64,000 nt of DNA from Guptibacillus spartinae (GCF_028610625.1 NZ_JAQQWU010000009.1:124001-188000); one strand, 5' to 3'. Positions 1-8,918 are shown, numbered from the stretch's first letter. Program-made: numbers and translations. The notes: generated by a model not told the origin, from the letters alone.

Positions 1-501
1 GAAAAACTCGTTGAACGACAGTCGACACTTTTAGATGAGTTTAGAAGAGAACTTGTTAAAGCAAGAAGAAATGCAGAGAAACGAGCGGGACAGGCTGTTC
101 TAGCGAGTGAAGCTGGAGAAACGGATTTATACGAATTTGCTAAACAAGAGGAAGTTCAGTACGAAGAAAGAGCAGACCGCTTATCTCAATTAGTAGATGA
201 AGCAGGACTTGAGCTGAAGCGTCTTGAACAAAAACATGAAAAGATGAAGCATAAGTTGAAAGATATGTCGCTCAAGAGAATGGAGTTGATGGGAAAAGAA
301 AATATTGTAAGAGCCCATCACAAAATGGACGTCATTCTTGAAGAGAGTCAAGTTCGCAACCAACCATTTAATCGCTTTGATGAGATGGAAAAGTATATTG
401 AACGACTTGAGAAAAAGGTGAATCGAGATTATTATGTTTCAAGCATGGATATGAAGTTTCATGATTTAGAAAAAAAGACAAAAAAGCAAGACACTCATTA
501 A
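1..501 (+). CDS. liaH: PspA/IM30-family protein LiaH, 3' part (start outside window)
   Basis: The reading frame is open from base 1 to the TAA at 499-501, giving the last 166 residues of a protein whose start lies upstream. The sequence is almost entirely charged, heptad-rich helix, as in PspA/IM30/LiaH proteins, which form large rings on the inner face of the membrane under envelope stress. The family is usually about 220-225 residues, so about 60 N-terminal residues are missing. The adjacent liaF-liaS-liaR genes point to LiaH rather than a stand-alone PspA. A hairpin terminator follows directly, so liaH is probably transcribed much more strongly than the regulatory genes downstream. Its promoter is not visible. 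Confidence 0.85.
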   Translation, partial: EKLVERQSTLLDEFRRELVKARRNAEKRAGQAVLASEAGETDLYEFAKQEEVQYEERADRLSQLVDEAGLELKRLEQKHEKMKHKLKDMSLKRMELMGKENIVRAHHKMDVILEESQVRNQPFNRFDEMEKYIERLEKKVNRDYYVSSMDMKFHDLEKKTKKQDTH

Positions 502-532
502 AACTTTCAGAGGAATAGTGGTATTCTAAAAG

Positions 533-551
533 AGGCGCATGCGCCTTTTTT
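533..551 (+). terminator. Rho-independent terminator after liaH
   Basis: A perfect 14-base palindrome (AGGCGCATGCGCCT, 533-546) runs into six T residues. It separates liaH from liaF, and read-through would supply liaFSR. Confidence 0.75.
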
Positions 552-591
552 GGTCATTCAAGATAGGTGGATTTAGGATGGAGGGACACCC

Positions 592-1317
592 ATGTGGAGG
601 AATTTAAATAGTGACACTATTAAAGGGCTTCTTATAATTGGAGTGATTCTAATATTACTAGAAGTTTCTTTAAATGGTGGCCTTCTATTCTTGTTAATCG
701 TTTCTGGTGTATTGATTTACATGGGAAGAAAGCGTTTGCCACGAACTTCCGGAAAGGTGTTTTTGGGAGGCGGTATTTTCTTTTTCGTTACAACCATTAT
801 GAACATGGTGGTTGTTAAATTTTTCTTACTCGTATTGTTGGTATATCTTGGGTTTCAACTCTATCAGTCAAAACAAAAACCTAAGAAAATCCGTCCCGTT
901 TTAGAAAGACCAGAGCAGGTGGAAGAAGGTCTGGTGCATCAGGAGACGATTTTTCAAAACAGATGGGTCGGAAAACAAAAAACACATGAACATGTGTACG
1001 AATGGAACGATGTAAACATCCAGGCTGGCTTTGGAGAAACAGTCATCGATTTAAGCTATACGGTCCTCCCGAAAGGCGAATCGATTATTATGATTCGTAA
1101 CATCGTGGGTAAAATTCAAATTCTTGTTCCGTATGAGCTTGAGGTAAGCATTCAACATTCTTCTATGCTCGGATCTGCCATACTATTTCAGCATGAAGAG
1201 CCTGGCGTGTTCAATCAAGTCCTTTCTTACCAGACGAAAGGGTATGAGGAAGCTTCTCAGAAAGTGAAGCTGGTCACCTCTATGTTTGCTGGAGATCTAG
1301 AGGTGAAGCGCGTATGA
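592..1317 (+). CDS. liaF: LiaF, inhibitor of the LiaRS two-component system
   Basis: 241 residues. Two or three N-terminal hydrophobic hairpins (about 12-55 and 60-88) are followed by a soluble C-terminal domain (about 130-241) of the DUF2154 'cell wall-active antibiotics response' type, with predicted beta strands around the segment IQAGFGETVIDLSY. In Bacillus LiaF keeps the kinase LiaS inactive in the absence of envelope stress. An AGGGAC-type ribosome binding site sits 6-8 bases before ATG 592. The stop overlaps the start of liaS (ATGA, 1314-1317), implying translational coupling. No liaG lies between liaH and liaF, unlike the B. subtilis order as I remember it. Confidence 0.92.
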   Translation: MWRNLNSDTIKGLLIIGVILILLEVSLNGGLLFLLIVSGVLIYMGRKRLPRTSGKVFLGGGIFFFVTTIMNMVVVKFFLLVLLVYLGFQLYQSKQKPKKIRPVLERPEQVEEGLVHQETIFQNRWVGKQKTHEHVYEWNDVNIQAGFGETVIDLSYTVLPKGESIIMIRNIVGKIQILVPYELEVSIQHSSMLGSAILFQHEEPGVFNQVLSYQTKGYEEASQKVKLVTSMFAGDLEVKRV

Positions 1318-2342
1318 GTGTGATACAGCGTCATATGTTCATTGGTGCGTTGCTTTCCCTTCTGCTCCTTTGTCTCTTCACGATGGCTTATTTGTCTGTG
1401 TATCCCATCGCTTCATTGTCTCTTTTGTTTGAAAAAGATTTAATGGATTTACCATTTGGGCTCATCGTTCCCATTATTTCTATTTTAGTTGGAGGTGCTG
1501 CAGGAGGGGTATCGGGGTTATATGTTAATAAAGAACTTCAGTACGTGGCGGATACACTTGAAGAACTAGATAAAGGCCGAACAATACATAATAATAACAG
1601 CACAAGTTTAAATGGTGTTTTTGAACAAATCAACAAGCTACAAAACAGAATGAATGAGCAGGTTAGATTAGCTCAAAAGTTAGCCAACGAAAAAGCCGAG
1701 GATCATGAAAAACGTGTTCAACAAGTTGTTTCAGAAGAACGGAATCGTCTTGCGAGAGAGTTGCATGACTCTGTTAGTCAACAGCTTTTCGCTGCTTCGA
1801 TGCTCATGAGTGCAATTACCGAAACGCGAAATGAAACGGATCATCAAGAAACAAAGCACCTTAGAATGGTGGAGGAAACCATTCATCAATCTCAGCTGGA
1901 AATGCGCGCCCTTTTGCTTCATCTTAGACCAGCAGCTTTGAAAGATCGCACACTTGAAGAAGGGATAAAAGAACTTCTTAACGAATTGTCTCAAAAGGTT
2001 CCGATTGAAGTGAATTGGAAGCTTGAAACCCTTGAACTTGATAAAGGTGTAGAAGACCATCTTTTTCGAATATTACAAGAGTGCGTATCCAATACATTGA
2101 GACATGCGAAGGCAACAACATTGGAGGTCCTTCTGATACGTCGGGATGGCCGGACGATACTAAGGATTGTTGATGATGGTATTGGATTTAAGATGGATGA
2201 ACAGAAAGCTGCCTCTTATGGACTTCAAAATATGAACGAAAGAGCACTGGAAATTGGTGGCGTTCTGAAGTTAGTTAGCTTGCCACAAAAGGGCACAAGA
2301 CTAGAGGTGAGCGTACCGCATGTGGAAGGGGGAACGAAATGA
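1314..2342 (+). CDS. liaS: LiaS sensor histidine kinase
   Basis: 342 residues. Two transmembrane helices (about 8-33 and 47-70) flank a very short extracytoplasmic loop, the 'intramembrane-sensing' layout. A coiled linker leads to a HisKA_3 dimerisation/phosphoacceptor segment with [11 protein letters not shown], putting the phosphorylated His at residue 151. The HATPase domain follows, with an N-box near [10 protein letters not shown] (about 255) and a G-box DDGIGF. It phosphorylates LiaR when cell-wall antibiotics relieve LiaF inhibition. Start and stop both overlap neighbouring genes by four bases (ATGA), so liaF, liaS and liaR are one translationally coupled unit. Confidence 0.95.
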   Translation: MSVIQRHMFIGALLSLLLLCLFTMAYLSVYPIASLSLLFEKDLMDLPFGLIVPIISILVGGAAGGVSGLYVNKELQYVADTLEELDKGRTIHNNNSTSLNGVFEQINKLQNRMNEQVRLAQKLANEKAEDHEKRVQQVVSEERNRLARELHDSVSQQLFAASMLMSAITETRNETDHQETKHLRMVEETIHQSQLEMRALLLHLRPAALKDRTLEEGIKELLNELSQKVPIEVNWKLETLELDKGVEDHLFRILQECVSNTLRHAKATTLEVLLIRRDGRTILRIVDDGIGFKMDEQKAASYGLQNMNERALEIGGVLKLVSLPQKGTRLEVSVPHVEGGTK

Positions 2343-2971
2343 TTAACGTGTTGTTTGTTGACGATCATGAAATGGTACGAATTGGGGTATCATCTTATTT
2401 GTCAGCTCAAGCGGATATTACCGTTGTTGGAGAAGCAGACAATGGAAAGAAAGGGGTAGAATTGGCGCTTTCACTTCGTCCAGATATTATTCTGATGGAT
2501 CTTGTGATGGAAGAGATGGATGGCATTGAAGCAACAAAACACATTATTGAACAGTGGCCAGAAGCAAAAATTATTATTGTCACAAGCTTTCTTGATGATG
2601 AAAAGGTGTATCCTGCACTCGAAGCTGGAGCCACTAGTTATATGCTGAAAACATCGAAAGCTGTGGAAATTGCAAATGCCGTTCGAAAAACGTTTCATGG
2701 AGAATCTGTCCTGGAACCTGAAGTCACCGGGAAGATGATGTCTCGCATGCGCAGTCAGGTTCAAACGCTACCTCATGAAGAGTTAACGGAGAGAGAAATG
2801 GAAATTCTCTTGTTAATGGCTCAAGGAAAAGCGAACCAAACGATCGCTGATGAATGCTTTATTGCTCTTAAAACAGTAAAAGTTCACGTTAGTAACATTC
2901 TTAGTAAACTTGAAGTCCAAGATCGAACCCAGGCAGTCATATATGCATTTAAACATCACCTTGTGAACTGA
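2339..2971 (+). CDS. liaR: LiaR response regulator (NarL/LuxR family)
   Basis: 210 residues. The receiver domain (1-120) carries acidic residues D8 and D9, the phosphoacceptor D54 (ILMDL), T82/S83 and K104. A LuxR-type helix-turn-helix (about 145-208) begins [22 protein letters not shown]. Phosphorylated LiaR activates the liaIH promoter in B. subtilis; that promoter lies upstream of this window. It starts at the ATGA overlap with liaS and ends just before a strong terminator. Confidence 0.95.
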   Translation: MINVLFVDDHEMVRIGVSSYLSAQADITVVGEADNGKKGVELALSLRPDIILMDLVMEEMDGIEATKHIIEQWPEAKIIIVTSFLDDEKVYPALEAGATSYMLKTSKAVEIANAVRKTFHGESVLEPEVTGKMMSRMRSQVQTLPHEELTEREMEILLLMAQGKANQTIADECFIALKTVKVHVSNILSKLEVQDRTQAVIYAFKHHLVN

Positions 2972-2976
2972 TGATA

Positions 2977-3011
2977 GAAAAGCAAAAACGCCTTCTGTTT
3001 TTGCTTTTTTT
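2977..3011 (+). terminator. Terminator of the liaFSR operon
   Basis: The inverted repeat AAAAGCAAAAAC / GTTTTTGCTTTT has a 6-base loop and ends in a T run, immediately after the liaR stop. Confidence 0.75.
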
Positions 3012-3150
3012 GATGCATAAGAACGATGGATCAGCAACCGAAAATTAAGAATATTCTTGTATATAACTGTCGAATTAAGTAGATTTAATAGTAAAAAAGA
3101 CCTGTTTATTGTTTGTAACCGTTTCAATTTAAAATCTTAGGTTTAGGTTG

Positions 3151-3179
3151 TTTACAAAGCTCGAAATCCCTATTATAAT
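3151..3179 (+). promoter_or_regulatory. Sigma-A type promoter for the YitT gene
   Basis: TTTACA (3151-3156), a 17-base spacer and a perfect TATAAT (3174-3179) lie 48 bases upstream of the YitT start. Confidence 0.6.
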
Positions 3180-3227
3180 CCCGATTGTGCTTACGAAACG
3201 AAAACAAAACAACGGGAGGGATAATAG

Positions 3228-4076
3228 ATGCTTCATCACATCAAAACTTATCTGCTAATTACTTTGGGTGCGCTCGGTGTTGCTACCCACGTTCATTTCT
3301 TCCTATCTCCTAATAGTCTCGCAACAGGGGGAGTCAGTGGTTTGTCGATTCTGATGAACCATCTAGTCCCAAACCTGTCAGTCGGAATGTTTATGATTAT
3401 CTTGAACGCAGTTCTTTTGTTAGTTGGAATTCTTTTTCTCGGTCCTAAATTCGGTGTTAAAACCATTTATGCTAGCTTTGCATTATCGCTTGCTGTATGG
3501 GCATTTGAACGCTTTATTCCAGTAACAGAGCCATTCAGCCAGGATATTTTAATTCAATTAATTATTGGGCAGTGTATCGCTGCAGCTGGTATGGGACTTG
3601 TCTTTCATCAGAAAGCATCAACTGGCGGTACTGATATCATCGCGATGATTTTAAATAAATATTTCTCAATGGATGTCGGAAAAGCTGTTCTTATCTCAGA
3701 TATCTCAATTGCCTTATTCTCAGTCGTACTTTTCGGACCTGAGATCGGTATGTATGCAATCTTTGGCGTCATTTTGAATGGATTAGTCATTGATTATACG
3801 CTTCAAAGCTTCGAGGCGAAGAAAGAGATTGTGATCATTAGTAAAGAAAGCGAAGAAATTCGTTCCTTTATTGTCGAAGTGATTGGGAAAGGCGCAACCA
3901 TTCACACTGCAAGAGGCGCGTTTACTTCAGACGAAAAAGAAGTTATTACAACGATTCTTGGTAGAAAAGATCTTCTAAAACTTAAAAAGCATGTTGGCGT
4001 AGTTGATCAAAAAGCCTTTATTACAGTTCACAGTATGAAGGAAATTCTTGGTCAGGACTTTAAATCACTTGCTTAA
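3228..4076 (+). CDS. YitT family membrane protein (DUF161/DUF2179)
   Basis: 282 residues. Five or six membrane helices (about 8-195) contain the characteristic NSLATGGVSGLSIL and KASTGGTDIIA segments. A cytoplasmic C-terminal DUF2179 domain of about 80 residues includes the GKGATIHTARGAFT segment. This is the usual size and architecture of YitT/YqfU-like proteins, which B. subtilis has in several copies; the transported substrate is not established. A GGGAGGG ribosome binding site precedes ATG 3228. The gene stands alone between its own promoter and a terminator shared with the convergent gene. Confidence 0.88.
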   Translation: MLHHIKTYLLITLGALGVATHVHFFLSPNSLATGGVSGLSILMNHLVPNLSVGMFMIILNAVLLLVGILFLGPKFGVKTIYASFALSLAVWAFERFIPVTEPFSQDILIQLIIGQCIAAAGMGLVFHQKASTGGTDIIAMILNKYFSMDVGKAVLISDISIALFSVVLFGPEIGMYAIFGVILNGLVIDYTLQSFEAKKEIVIISKESEEIRSFIVEVIGKGATIHTARGAFTSDEKEVITTILGRKDLLKLKKHVGVVDQKAFITVHSMKEILGQDFKSLA

Positions 4077-4082
4077 TAACAG

Positions 4083-4122
4083 AAAAAGCCTCGTTTCCAT
4101 TTAATTTGGAAGCGAGGCTTTT
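4083..4122. terminator. Bidirectional terminator
   Basis: AAAAGCCTCG...TTCC pairs with GGAA...CGAGGCTTTT, with T or A runs on both sides. It lies between the convergent YitT and TspO-like genes. Confidence 0.75.
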
Positions 4123-4124
4123 AT

Positions 4125-4856
4125 TTATTGTTTCTTAGCATTAAAAGCATAAAGGATTGTAACGATAAAGATCAGGGCAGCAAGCACGTAAGATGAAAAA
4201 ACAACCAGTGGGACGTCAGCATTTTGATTTTTTACTCCGATTCCAATAAAGGCCCATACAAAAACGAGAGGATAAACCCAATCATTTTCTTTCTTTAAGA
4301 AAGTAAGAGCTAAAATGGTTGCAATTAGTAATAATATGAACGTCCATATTGAATCAGATAGGCCAAATCCATCCCAGTCGATGTAGGTTAGATAATAACT
4401 AATATTGGCGATTGTCGCTACGCTAATCCAACCAAGATAAACGGAAAAAGGAAGTAAATCAAAGAAGGATGCGTCAGCTGCCTTTGCTTTCGTGTATAGT
4501 CTAATGAGTGTAAGTAGTAGTAGAAGCATCACAATAACTGATAGGCCGAAGAATTCATAATGCCATAAAAAAATCCAAAGACTGTTTAAGATGGAGCTTA
4601 AAACAAACAGTCCGCTCGTTTCCTGATAAATTGGCAGATCGCGACGGCTTTTTGGAAATTGGCGAATAACCCAAATGCCTAATAAAAGATAAATCAGCCC
4701 CCAAATACTAAACACATAACCCGCAGGTGTGAACAATACATTGAGTCTGTTTGAAATTTCTCCAGTCGTTTGTCCATTTAGTGGTAATGCATTAGCTAGC
4801 CCATTTACCGTTACGACGACAATGAATGCAATAAGATTAAGAAGAAATCTGCCCAT
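4125..4856 (-). CDS. TspO/MBR-related membrane protein (tryptophan-rich sensory protein family)
   Basis: 243 residues with about seven hydrophobic helices. The N-terminal segment TPAGYVFSIWGLIYLLLGIW (about 43-62) resembles the TspO signature of Pro-Pro-x-W-x-F-x-x-x-W followed by an aromatic helix. The protein is longer than classical TspO (about 155 residues) and matches the longer Gram-positive relatives annotated as tryptophan-rich sensory protein. Function is unknown; TspO proteins bind porphyrins and other hydrophobic ligands. ATG 4856 has an AAGGAGGTT-like binding site. A perfect palindrome at 4924-4941 lies in its promoter region and may be an operator. Confidence 0.7.
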   Translation of the reverse strand: MGRFLLNLIAFIVVVTVNGLANALPLNGQTTGEISNRLNVLFTPAGYVFSIWGLIYLLLGIWVIRQFPKSRRDLPIYQETSGLFVLSSILNSLWIFLWHYEFFGLSVIVMLLLLLTLIRLYTKAKAADASFFDLLPFSVYLGWISVATIANISYYLTYIDWDGFGLSDSIWTFILLLIATILALTFLKKENDWVYPLVFVWAFIGIGVKNQNADVPLVVFSSYVLAALIFIVTILYAFNAKKQ

Positions 4857-4923
4857 AGGAACCTCCTTGTTAAAGTCTATAGTACATACTATTCCTTCTT
4901 CATCTTAAAGATAACCGTCTTTT

Positions 4924-4941
4924 TATGTGCATGAGCACATA
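4924..4941. promoter_or_regulatory. Perfect 18-bp palindrome upstream of the TspO-like gene
   Basis: TATGTGC ATGA GCACATA has two perfect 7-base arms about 70 bases upstream of the minus-strand start at 4856. It is not followed by a T run, so an operator is more likely than a terminator. The regulator is unknown. Confidence 0.4.
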
Positions 4942-4942
4942 T

Positions 4943-4970
4943 AAAAACCTGCTCCGTGTAAGGAGCAGGT
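4943..4970 (-). terminator. Terminator of the yfmJ-like gene
   Basis: On the minus strand, ACCTGCTCC pairs with GGAGCAGGT around a 6-base loop and is followed by a short T run, just past the stop at 4979. Confidence 0.65.
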
Positions 4971-4978
4971 GAGTGTGT

Positions 4979-6010
4979 TTAACGATTTGGAAGAGTAGCA
5001 TACTCTGGATCTGCCACTTTTACAAGTTGTTTACCAAGATTTTTCCCTTCAAAGAGACCAAAGAACGCGTTAGGAACGTTTTCGAATCCTTCTACAATGG
5101 TTTCTTCGTATTTTAACTTGCCTTCTTGTAGCCATTTACCAAGTTGTTCGGCACCTTCATTAAAACGATCCGAATAGTCGCCCACAGTAAAACCTTTCAT
5201 AAGAGAACTTGTTTGAATAAGTTTACCTTGGACGCGTGGACCAAGATCCGCTTCTTTCTTATTGTAAGAAGAGATGGCGCCACATACAGGGACACGTGCA
5301 AATTTATTGAGTAAGCTAATAGCCGCATCACCAATTTCGCCACCAACATTCTCGTAATAAACGTCAATGCCGTCTGGGCACGCATCTTTTAGTGCTTGAT
5401 AGACGTCTTGTGTTTTGTAATTGATTCCTTCATCGAAGCCAAGTTCGTTTTTAATGTAATCAATTTTATCATCTGAACCAGCAATACCTACTACACGGCA
5501 ACCTTTAATTTTAGCGATTTGTCCAACGACCGAACCTACTGCTCCAGCAGCACCTGATACAACAACTGTTTCGCCTTCTTTAGGTTGACCGATGTCTAAA
5601 AGACCAAAGTAAGCCGTTTGACCAGGCATGCCAAGAATTCCTAGGTGCGTTGTGATCGGTGCTACGTTTGGATCAATTTTGCGAAGATGCTTCTCGTTGA
5701 CAACGGAGTATTCTTCCCAGTTGAGATGACCAATCACAATATCACCTTGAGTAAAATGAGAAGATTTAGACTCTGCAACTTCAGCTACAACTCCACCATT
5801 TAATGGTTCATTAATTTGAAATGGAGCTACGTATGATTTTGCATCTCTCATGCGACCTCTCATGTAGGGGTCTACTGTTAGGTAAAGTGCACGGAGAAGA
5901 ACTTCTCCATCTTTAGGAGATGGAATATCCGCTTCAACAATGTTGAAGTGTTCCATTGAAGGCATGCCTTCTGGGCGTTTTGCTAGATGAATTTGTCTTT
6001 GTTTACTCAT
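4979..6010 (-). CDS. yfmJ: NADP-dependent oxidoreductase, YfmJ/leukotriene-B4-dehydrogenase type
   Basis: 343 residues, a medium-chain (zinc-free) reductase. The N-terminal GroES-like half has the family segment LTVDPYMRGRM (about 48-58). The Rossmann half has VVSGAAGAVGSVVGQIAKIKG (about 150-170), the NADP-binding AxxGxxG variant typical of curcumin/prostaglandin reductases. Family members reduce carbon-carbon double bonds of enals and enones with NADPH; the natural substrate here is not predictable. Length matches B. subtilis YfmJ (about 340). ATG 6010 follows a GGAGGGAT binding site. The gene is monocistronic with its own terminator. Confidence 0.88.
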   Translation of the reverse strand: MSKQRQIHLAKRPEGMPSMEHFNIVEADIPSPKDGEVLLRALYLTVDPYMRGRMRDAKSYVAPFQINEPLNGGVVAEVAESKSSHFTQGDIVIGHLNWEEYSVVNEKHLRKIDPNVAPITTHLGILGMPGQTAYFGLLDIGQPKEGETVVVSGAAGAVGSVVGQIAKIKGCRVVGIAGSDDKIDYIKNELGFDEGINYKTQDVYQALKDACPDGIDVYYENVGGEIGDAAISLLNKFARVPVCGAISSYNKKEADLGPRVQGKLIQTSSLMKGFTVGDYSDRFNEGAEQLGKWLQEGKLKYEETIVEGFENVPNAFFGLFEGKNLGKQLVKVADPEYATLPNR

Positions 6011-6193
6011 TCATAATCCCTCCATTAAATGATTGATGCTTCATTCATTTCTTATCTAAGCTATTCCACCTAAACGGTACCATAAAACATTACAGTTTAT
6101 CAAAGCATTCGCCCTCTAGAGACTATTATTTGGTCATTCCCCATGAAGTATGAGTGATATTTTCAGAACAACACATTCAATTGTATCTTTATT

Positions 6194-6223
6194 TTGAAAA
6201 GAATCATCGCAATTGGTTATGAT
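6194..6223 (+). promoter_or_regulatory. Possible promoter of the DUF2071 gene
   Basis: TTGAAA (6194-6199), an 18-base spacer and TATGAT (6218-6223) lie just ahead of the ribosome binding site at 6231-6240. Confidence 0.4.
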
Positions 6224-6246
6224 AAAAGTGAGAGGAGGGGAGCCAT

Positions 6247-6963
6247 TTGAATCAAAAGAAAAGCGGATGGATGATGAAACAAACCTGGGAGGACCTCTTA
6301 TTTTTGCACTGGTCCGTTGATTGCTCGTGGCTTCAATCGATGCTCCCACCTCAATTAGAAGTTGATACATTTGATGGTAAAGCATGGATTGGAATTGTTC
6401 CATTTGAAATGACGCATATTCGATTTAGAGGGTTGCCTCCCGTTCCATTTGCTTCAAGCCTACTTGAGTTAAATGTTCGTACTTATGTGAAGTACGGTGA
6501 GAAGCGCGGTGTTTATTTCTTTAGTCTTGATGCCAGTCATATGGCGGGGGTTAGTATAGCTAGGAATCTTTTTCATCTTCCATACTTTCGCGCTAAAATG
6601 GGCAAAAAGAAAGACGGAAACCAAATTAGCTTCTGGTCCTCACGAACGCATAAGGATACAAATAAAGCGGACTATCATATTATATATGAACCGGTAGGGG
6701 AAGCCTACGAAACGATAGAAGGCAATCTTGATTACTGGCTGACAGAAAGAGACCGACTATTTATTGTACGTAACCACCACGTCTATCAGGGAAAAATCAA
6801 GCATCATAAGTGGCCACTTCAAAAAGTAGATGTTGCCGTACTTCGTGATACGCTCTCTCAGCCCTATCATTACCATGAGGCATTTATTACTCACTTTTCT
6901 AGATCTGTGACAACTTATTTATGGCCGTTTGAAAAGCTAACAAAAACACCAGGCTCCGCTTAG
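6247..6963 (+). CDS. YqjF-type DUF2071 protein
   Basis: 238 residues. The segments WEDLLFLHWSVDCSWLQSMLPPQLEVDTFDGKAW, read in pieces, and 'GIVPFEMTHIRFRG' are the typical start of the DUF2071/YqjF family, an acetoacetate-decarboxylase-like fold of unknown function. The start is a TTG at 6247: a strong GAGGAGGGG ribosome binding site (6231-6240) sits six bases before it, while the next in-frame ATG is too far away. The gene is convergent with rarD and its last codons lie inside the shared terminator hairpin. Confidence 0.82.
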   Translation: MNQKKSGWMMKQTWEDLLFLHWSVDCSWLQSMLPPQLEVDTFDGKAWIGIVPFEMTHIRFRGLPPVPFASSLLELNVRTYVKYGEKRGVYFFSLDASHMAGVSIARNLFHLPYFRAKMGKKKDGNQISFWSSRTHKDTNKADYHIIYEPVGEAYETIEGNLDYWLTERDRLFIVRNHHVYQGKIKHHKWPLQKVDVAVLRDTLSQPYHYHEAFITHFSRSVTTYLWPFEKLTKTPGSA

Positions 6964-6980
6964 AGTAGCCTGGTGTTTTG
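6943..6980. terminator. Bidirectional terminator overlapping the DUF2071 stop
   Basis: AAAACACCAGGCT pairs with AGCCTGGTGTTTT. It serves the DUF2071 gene and, on the other strand, rarD, whose stop begins at 6981. Confidence 0.75.
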
Positions 6981-7922
6981 TTATGATTCGAATGAATGTT
7001 TTCTTTGAAAGTAGCGAGGTTCAATCCTGCGAAATAATTTTGTGCGAGCAAAAGTGAAAAGAACAAGCGCTGCCCAGATTAATGTGAAGCTAACGAGGTG
7101 TACAGAGGTGAACGACTCTCCATACAAAAAGACACCTTGTATGAGCATTAAGGTAGGTGCGATGTACTGCAAAAAGCCAATCATCGAAAGAGAGATGCGG
7201 TTAGCTCCGCTTGCAAACAGTAGCAGTGGGACAGCCGTTACAATTCCTGCTCCCAGCAATAGGCTGAAAGTAACTGGATTCTGAATATATAAAGCGTCAG
7301 CCACGCTAGAACGTACTGTAAACAAGTAAATGAATGCAAACGGCGTGATGAGCAGCGTTTCAATCGTTAATCCAGTTAGAGCACCGAGTCTCGCTTTCTT
7401 CTTCAATAAGCCATATAAACCAAAGCTCATTGCAAGAATAAGAGAAACCCACGGTATTTCTCCAAAACGAAAAACAAGATTTAGTACGCCAATTGTCGCA
7501 AGCAAGAAAGAAATCAGTTGCCAGAATGACAGTCTTTCTTTTAAAAATAGGATTCCAAGAAGAACACTAATGAGTGGGTTAATGTAGTAGCCGAGACTTG
7601 TTTGAATCACATGATCATGATTAACTGCCCAAATAAATGCATACCAATTAATAGTGATAAATAAGGAAGCAAAGGCAATGGCTGCAAGTTTCTTAGGCTG
7701 ACGGACGATTGTGTTCAGTTCAATTTTAAAGGAAGACATTTTCCTCATTACAGCTAAAACGATCATCATAAAAACAAACGACCAAATGATACGGTGAGCA
7801 AGTACTTCTTCAGATGGAACACTTCCGACAAGCTTCCAATATAGCGGGAGAATGCCCCATAAGAAGTAAGCGCCGGCACCAGAAAGTATGCCAATTGTTT
7901 GTTCATTATCTAAGTTTTTCAT
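6981..7922 (-). CDS. rarD: RarD-type EamA family permease
   Basis: 313 residues with about ten membrane helices in two EamA-like halves. The opening GILSGAGAYFLWGILPLYWKL is the hallmark of RarD proteins. RarD was named from a chloramphenicol-sensitivity context in Pseudomonas; its natural substrate is unsettled. The gene starts at ATG 7922 behind an AAAGAGGATG-type binding site. It is monocistronic and convergent with the DUF2071 gene. Confidence 0.9.
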   Translation of the reverse strand: MKNLDNEQTIGILSGAGAYFLWGILPLYWKLVGSVPSEEVLAHRIIWSFVFMMIVLAVMRKMSSFKIELNTIVRQPKKLAAIAFASLFITINWYAFIWAVNHDHVIQTSLGYYINPLISVLLGILFLKERLSFWQLISFLLATIGVLNLVFRFGEIPWVSLILAMSFGLYGLLKKKARLGALTGLTIETLLITPFAFIYLFTVRSSVADALYIQNPVTFSLLLGAGIVTAVPLLLFASGANRISLSMIGFLQYIAPTLMLIQGVFLYGESFTSVHLVSFTLIWAALVLFTFARTKLFRRIEPRYFQRKHSFES

Positions 7923-8040
7923 AAGTACATCCTCTTTTCCCTCATGTTACTCTTACCAGTTTAGCTTCCTTTCCAAATCATTACAACGATAAAGAGTTCA
8001 GGGTACAACATACATTGTAGAAGAGGGGGAGGATGAAAAG

Positions 8041-8742
8041 GTGATGAGGATTGAGCGAATTTTACTAGACCAACAAATTGGAGACGTAACGGGTAATGGG
8101 CTTCCGGATCTTGTTCGTCTTACTGGTACGAAACCATATGGACCCGACACGCCGTTTGTCGATAACGTGATCTTAACGATTCAGAATGATGGTTCAGGGA
8201 TAGATGTTTCTTTCGCACTGCCTGGGAGTAGCGGCTATCATCCTACTCTCTATTTGGGGGATTTTACAGGAAATAAGGTAAAGGAAATATTAGTGCGTAC
8301 AGATTCAGGAGGAAGTGGAGGAATCACATATGACTTCCTATATTCTTTTCTCAATCAAACTTTAAGATTACTTTTCAATCAACAAAGCTTTTTTGAAGCT
8401 TTTACGTATGAAGTAAATTATTTGGATTACTATCAAGCGAAGGTGGAAAATAAAACATTAAACCAGAGTTATGTTCTCAATTTGCTTTATAAAGGAAGAG
8501 AATACCTGGCTGAAATCTATAAGGAGAATGGTCAATTAAAAGCACCGATAGCAGGTGACGTGTTACCACCAGGAGGCGTCTATCCAATTGACTTGCAGCG
8601 CGACGGTATTGATGAATTATTAGTCTATCAAAGAGTGATTGGGAGGTATAATGCAGATGGTCTCGGCTTTCTTTCAACACCGCTTCAGTGGAAGGAAAAC
8701 CAGTTCGTTCCGATGTATCAAACGTTATGTATCTTTGGGTAG
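8041..8742 (+). CDS. VCBS/FG-GAP-like repeat protein, unknown function
   Basis: 233 residues without a signal peptide or membrane segment. It has repeated calcium-binding-like blade motifs of the VCBS/FG-GAP type: GDVTGNGLPDLVRLTG (about 14-29), GDFTGNKVKEILVRTDSGG (about 75-93) and PIDLQRDGIDELLVYQ (about 181-196). This suggests a small partial beta-propeller. Similar cytosolic or spore-associated proteins occur in Bacillus, but the function is unknown. The start is GTG 8041 or ATG 8044; AGGGGGAGG (8024-8032) fits the GTG better. A bidirectional terminator follows. Confidence 0.7.
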   Translation: MMRIERILLDQQIGDVTGNGLPDLVRLTGTKPYGPDTPFVDNVILTIQNDGSGIDVSFALPGSSGYHPTLYLGDFTGNKVKEILVRTDSGGSGGITYDFLYSFLNQTLRLLFNQQSFFEAFTYEVNYLDYYQAKVENKTLNQSYVLNLLYKGREYLAEIYKENGQLKAPIAGDVLPPGGVYPIDLQRDGIDELLVYQRVIGRYNADGLGFLSTPLQWKENQFVPMYQTLCIFG

Positions 8743-8751
8743 GTAGTATGT

Positions 8752-8780
8752 AAAAAGGGGAATGGTTTCCCCTTTTTTAA
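8752..8780. terminator. Bidirectional terminator
   Basis: AAAAAGGGGAA / TTCCCCTTTTTT with a short loop lies between the convergent VCBS-like gene and the yflJ-like gene. Confidence 0.7.
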
Positions 8781-8792
8781 TGAATGTTTGAT

Positions 8793-8918
8793 TTATTGTT
8801 TTTCAAGAAGAGCTGCAAGTACGTGTTTCTTAAATTTCTCTGTCTTGCGTCCTTCAATGTAACGTACATCATGTTTTTTAAGCTGTTCAACGTACCAGCC
8901 TTTGCTTGCGTAATGCAT
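8793..8918 (-). CDS. yflJ: YflJ-type small protein (DUF2639)
   Basis: 41 residues read directly from the minus strand. It starts at ATG 8918 with MHYASKGWYVEQLKKH and continues through an IEGRK segment, as in the 40-45 residue DUF2639/YflJ family of Bacillus. An AAAGGATGG binding site lies a few bases upstream on that strand. The family is basic, soluble and of unknown function. It stands alone, convergent with the VCBS-like gene. Confidence 0.75.
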   Translation of the reverse strand: MHYASKGWYVEQLKKHDVRYIEGRKTEKFKKHVLAALLEKQ

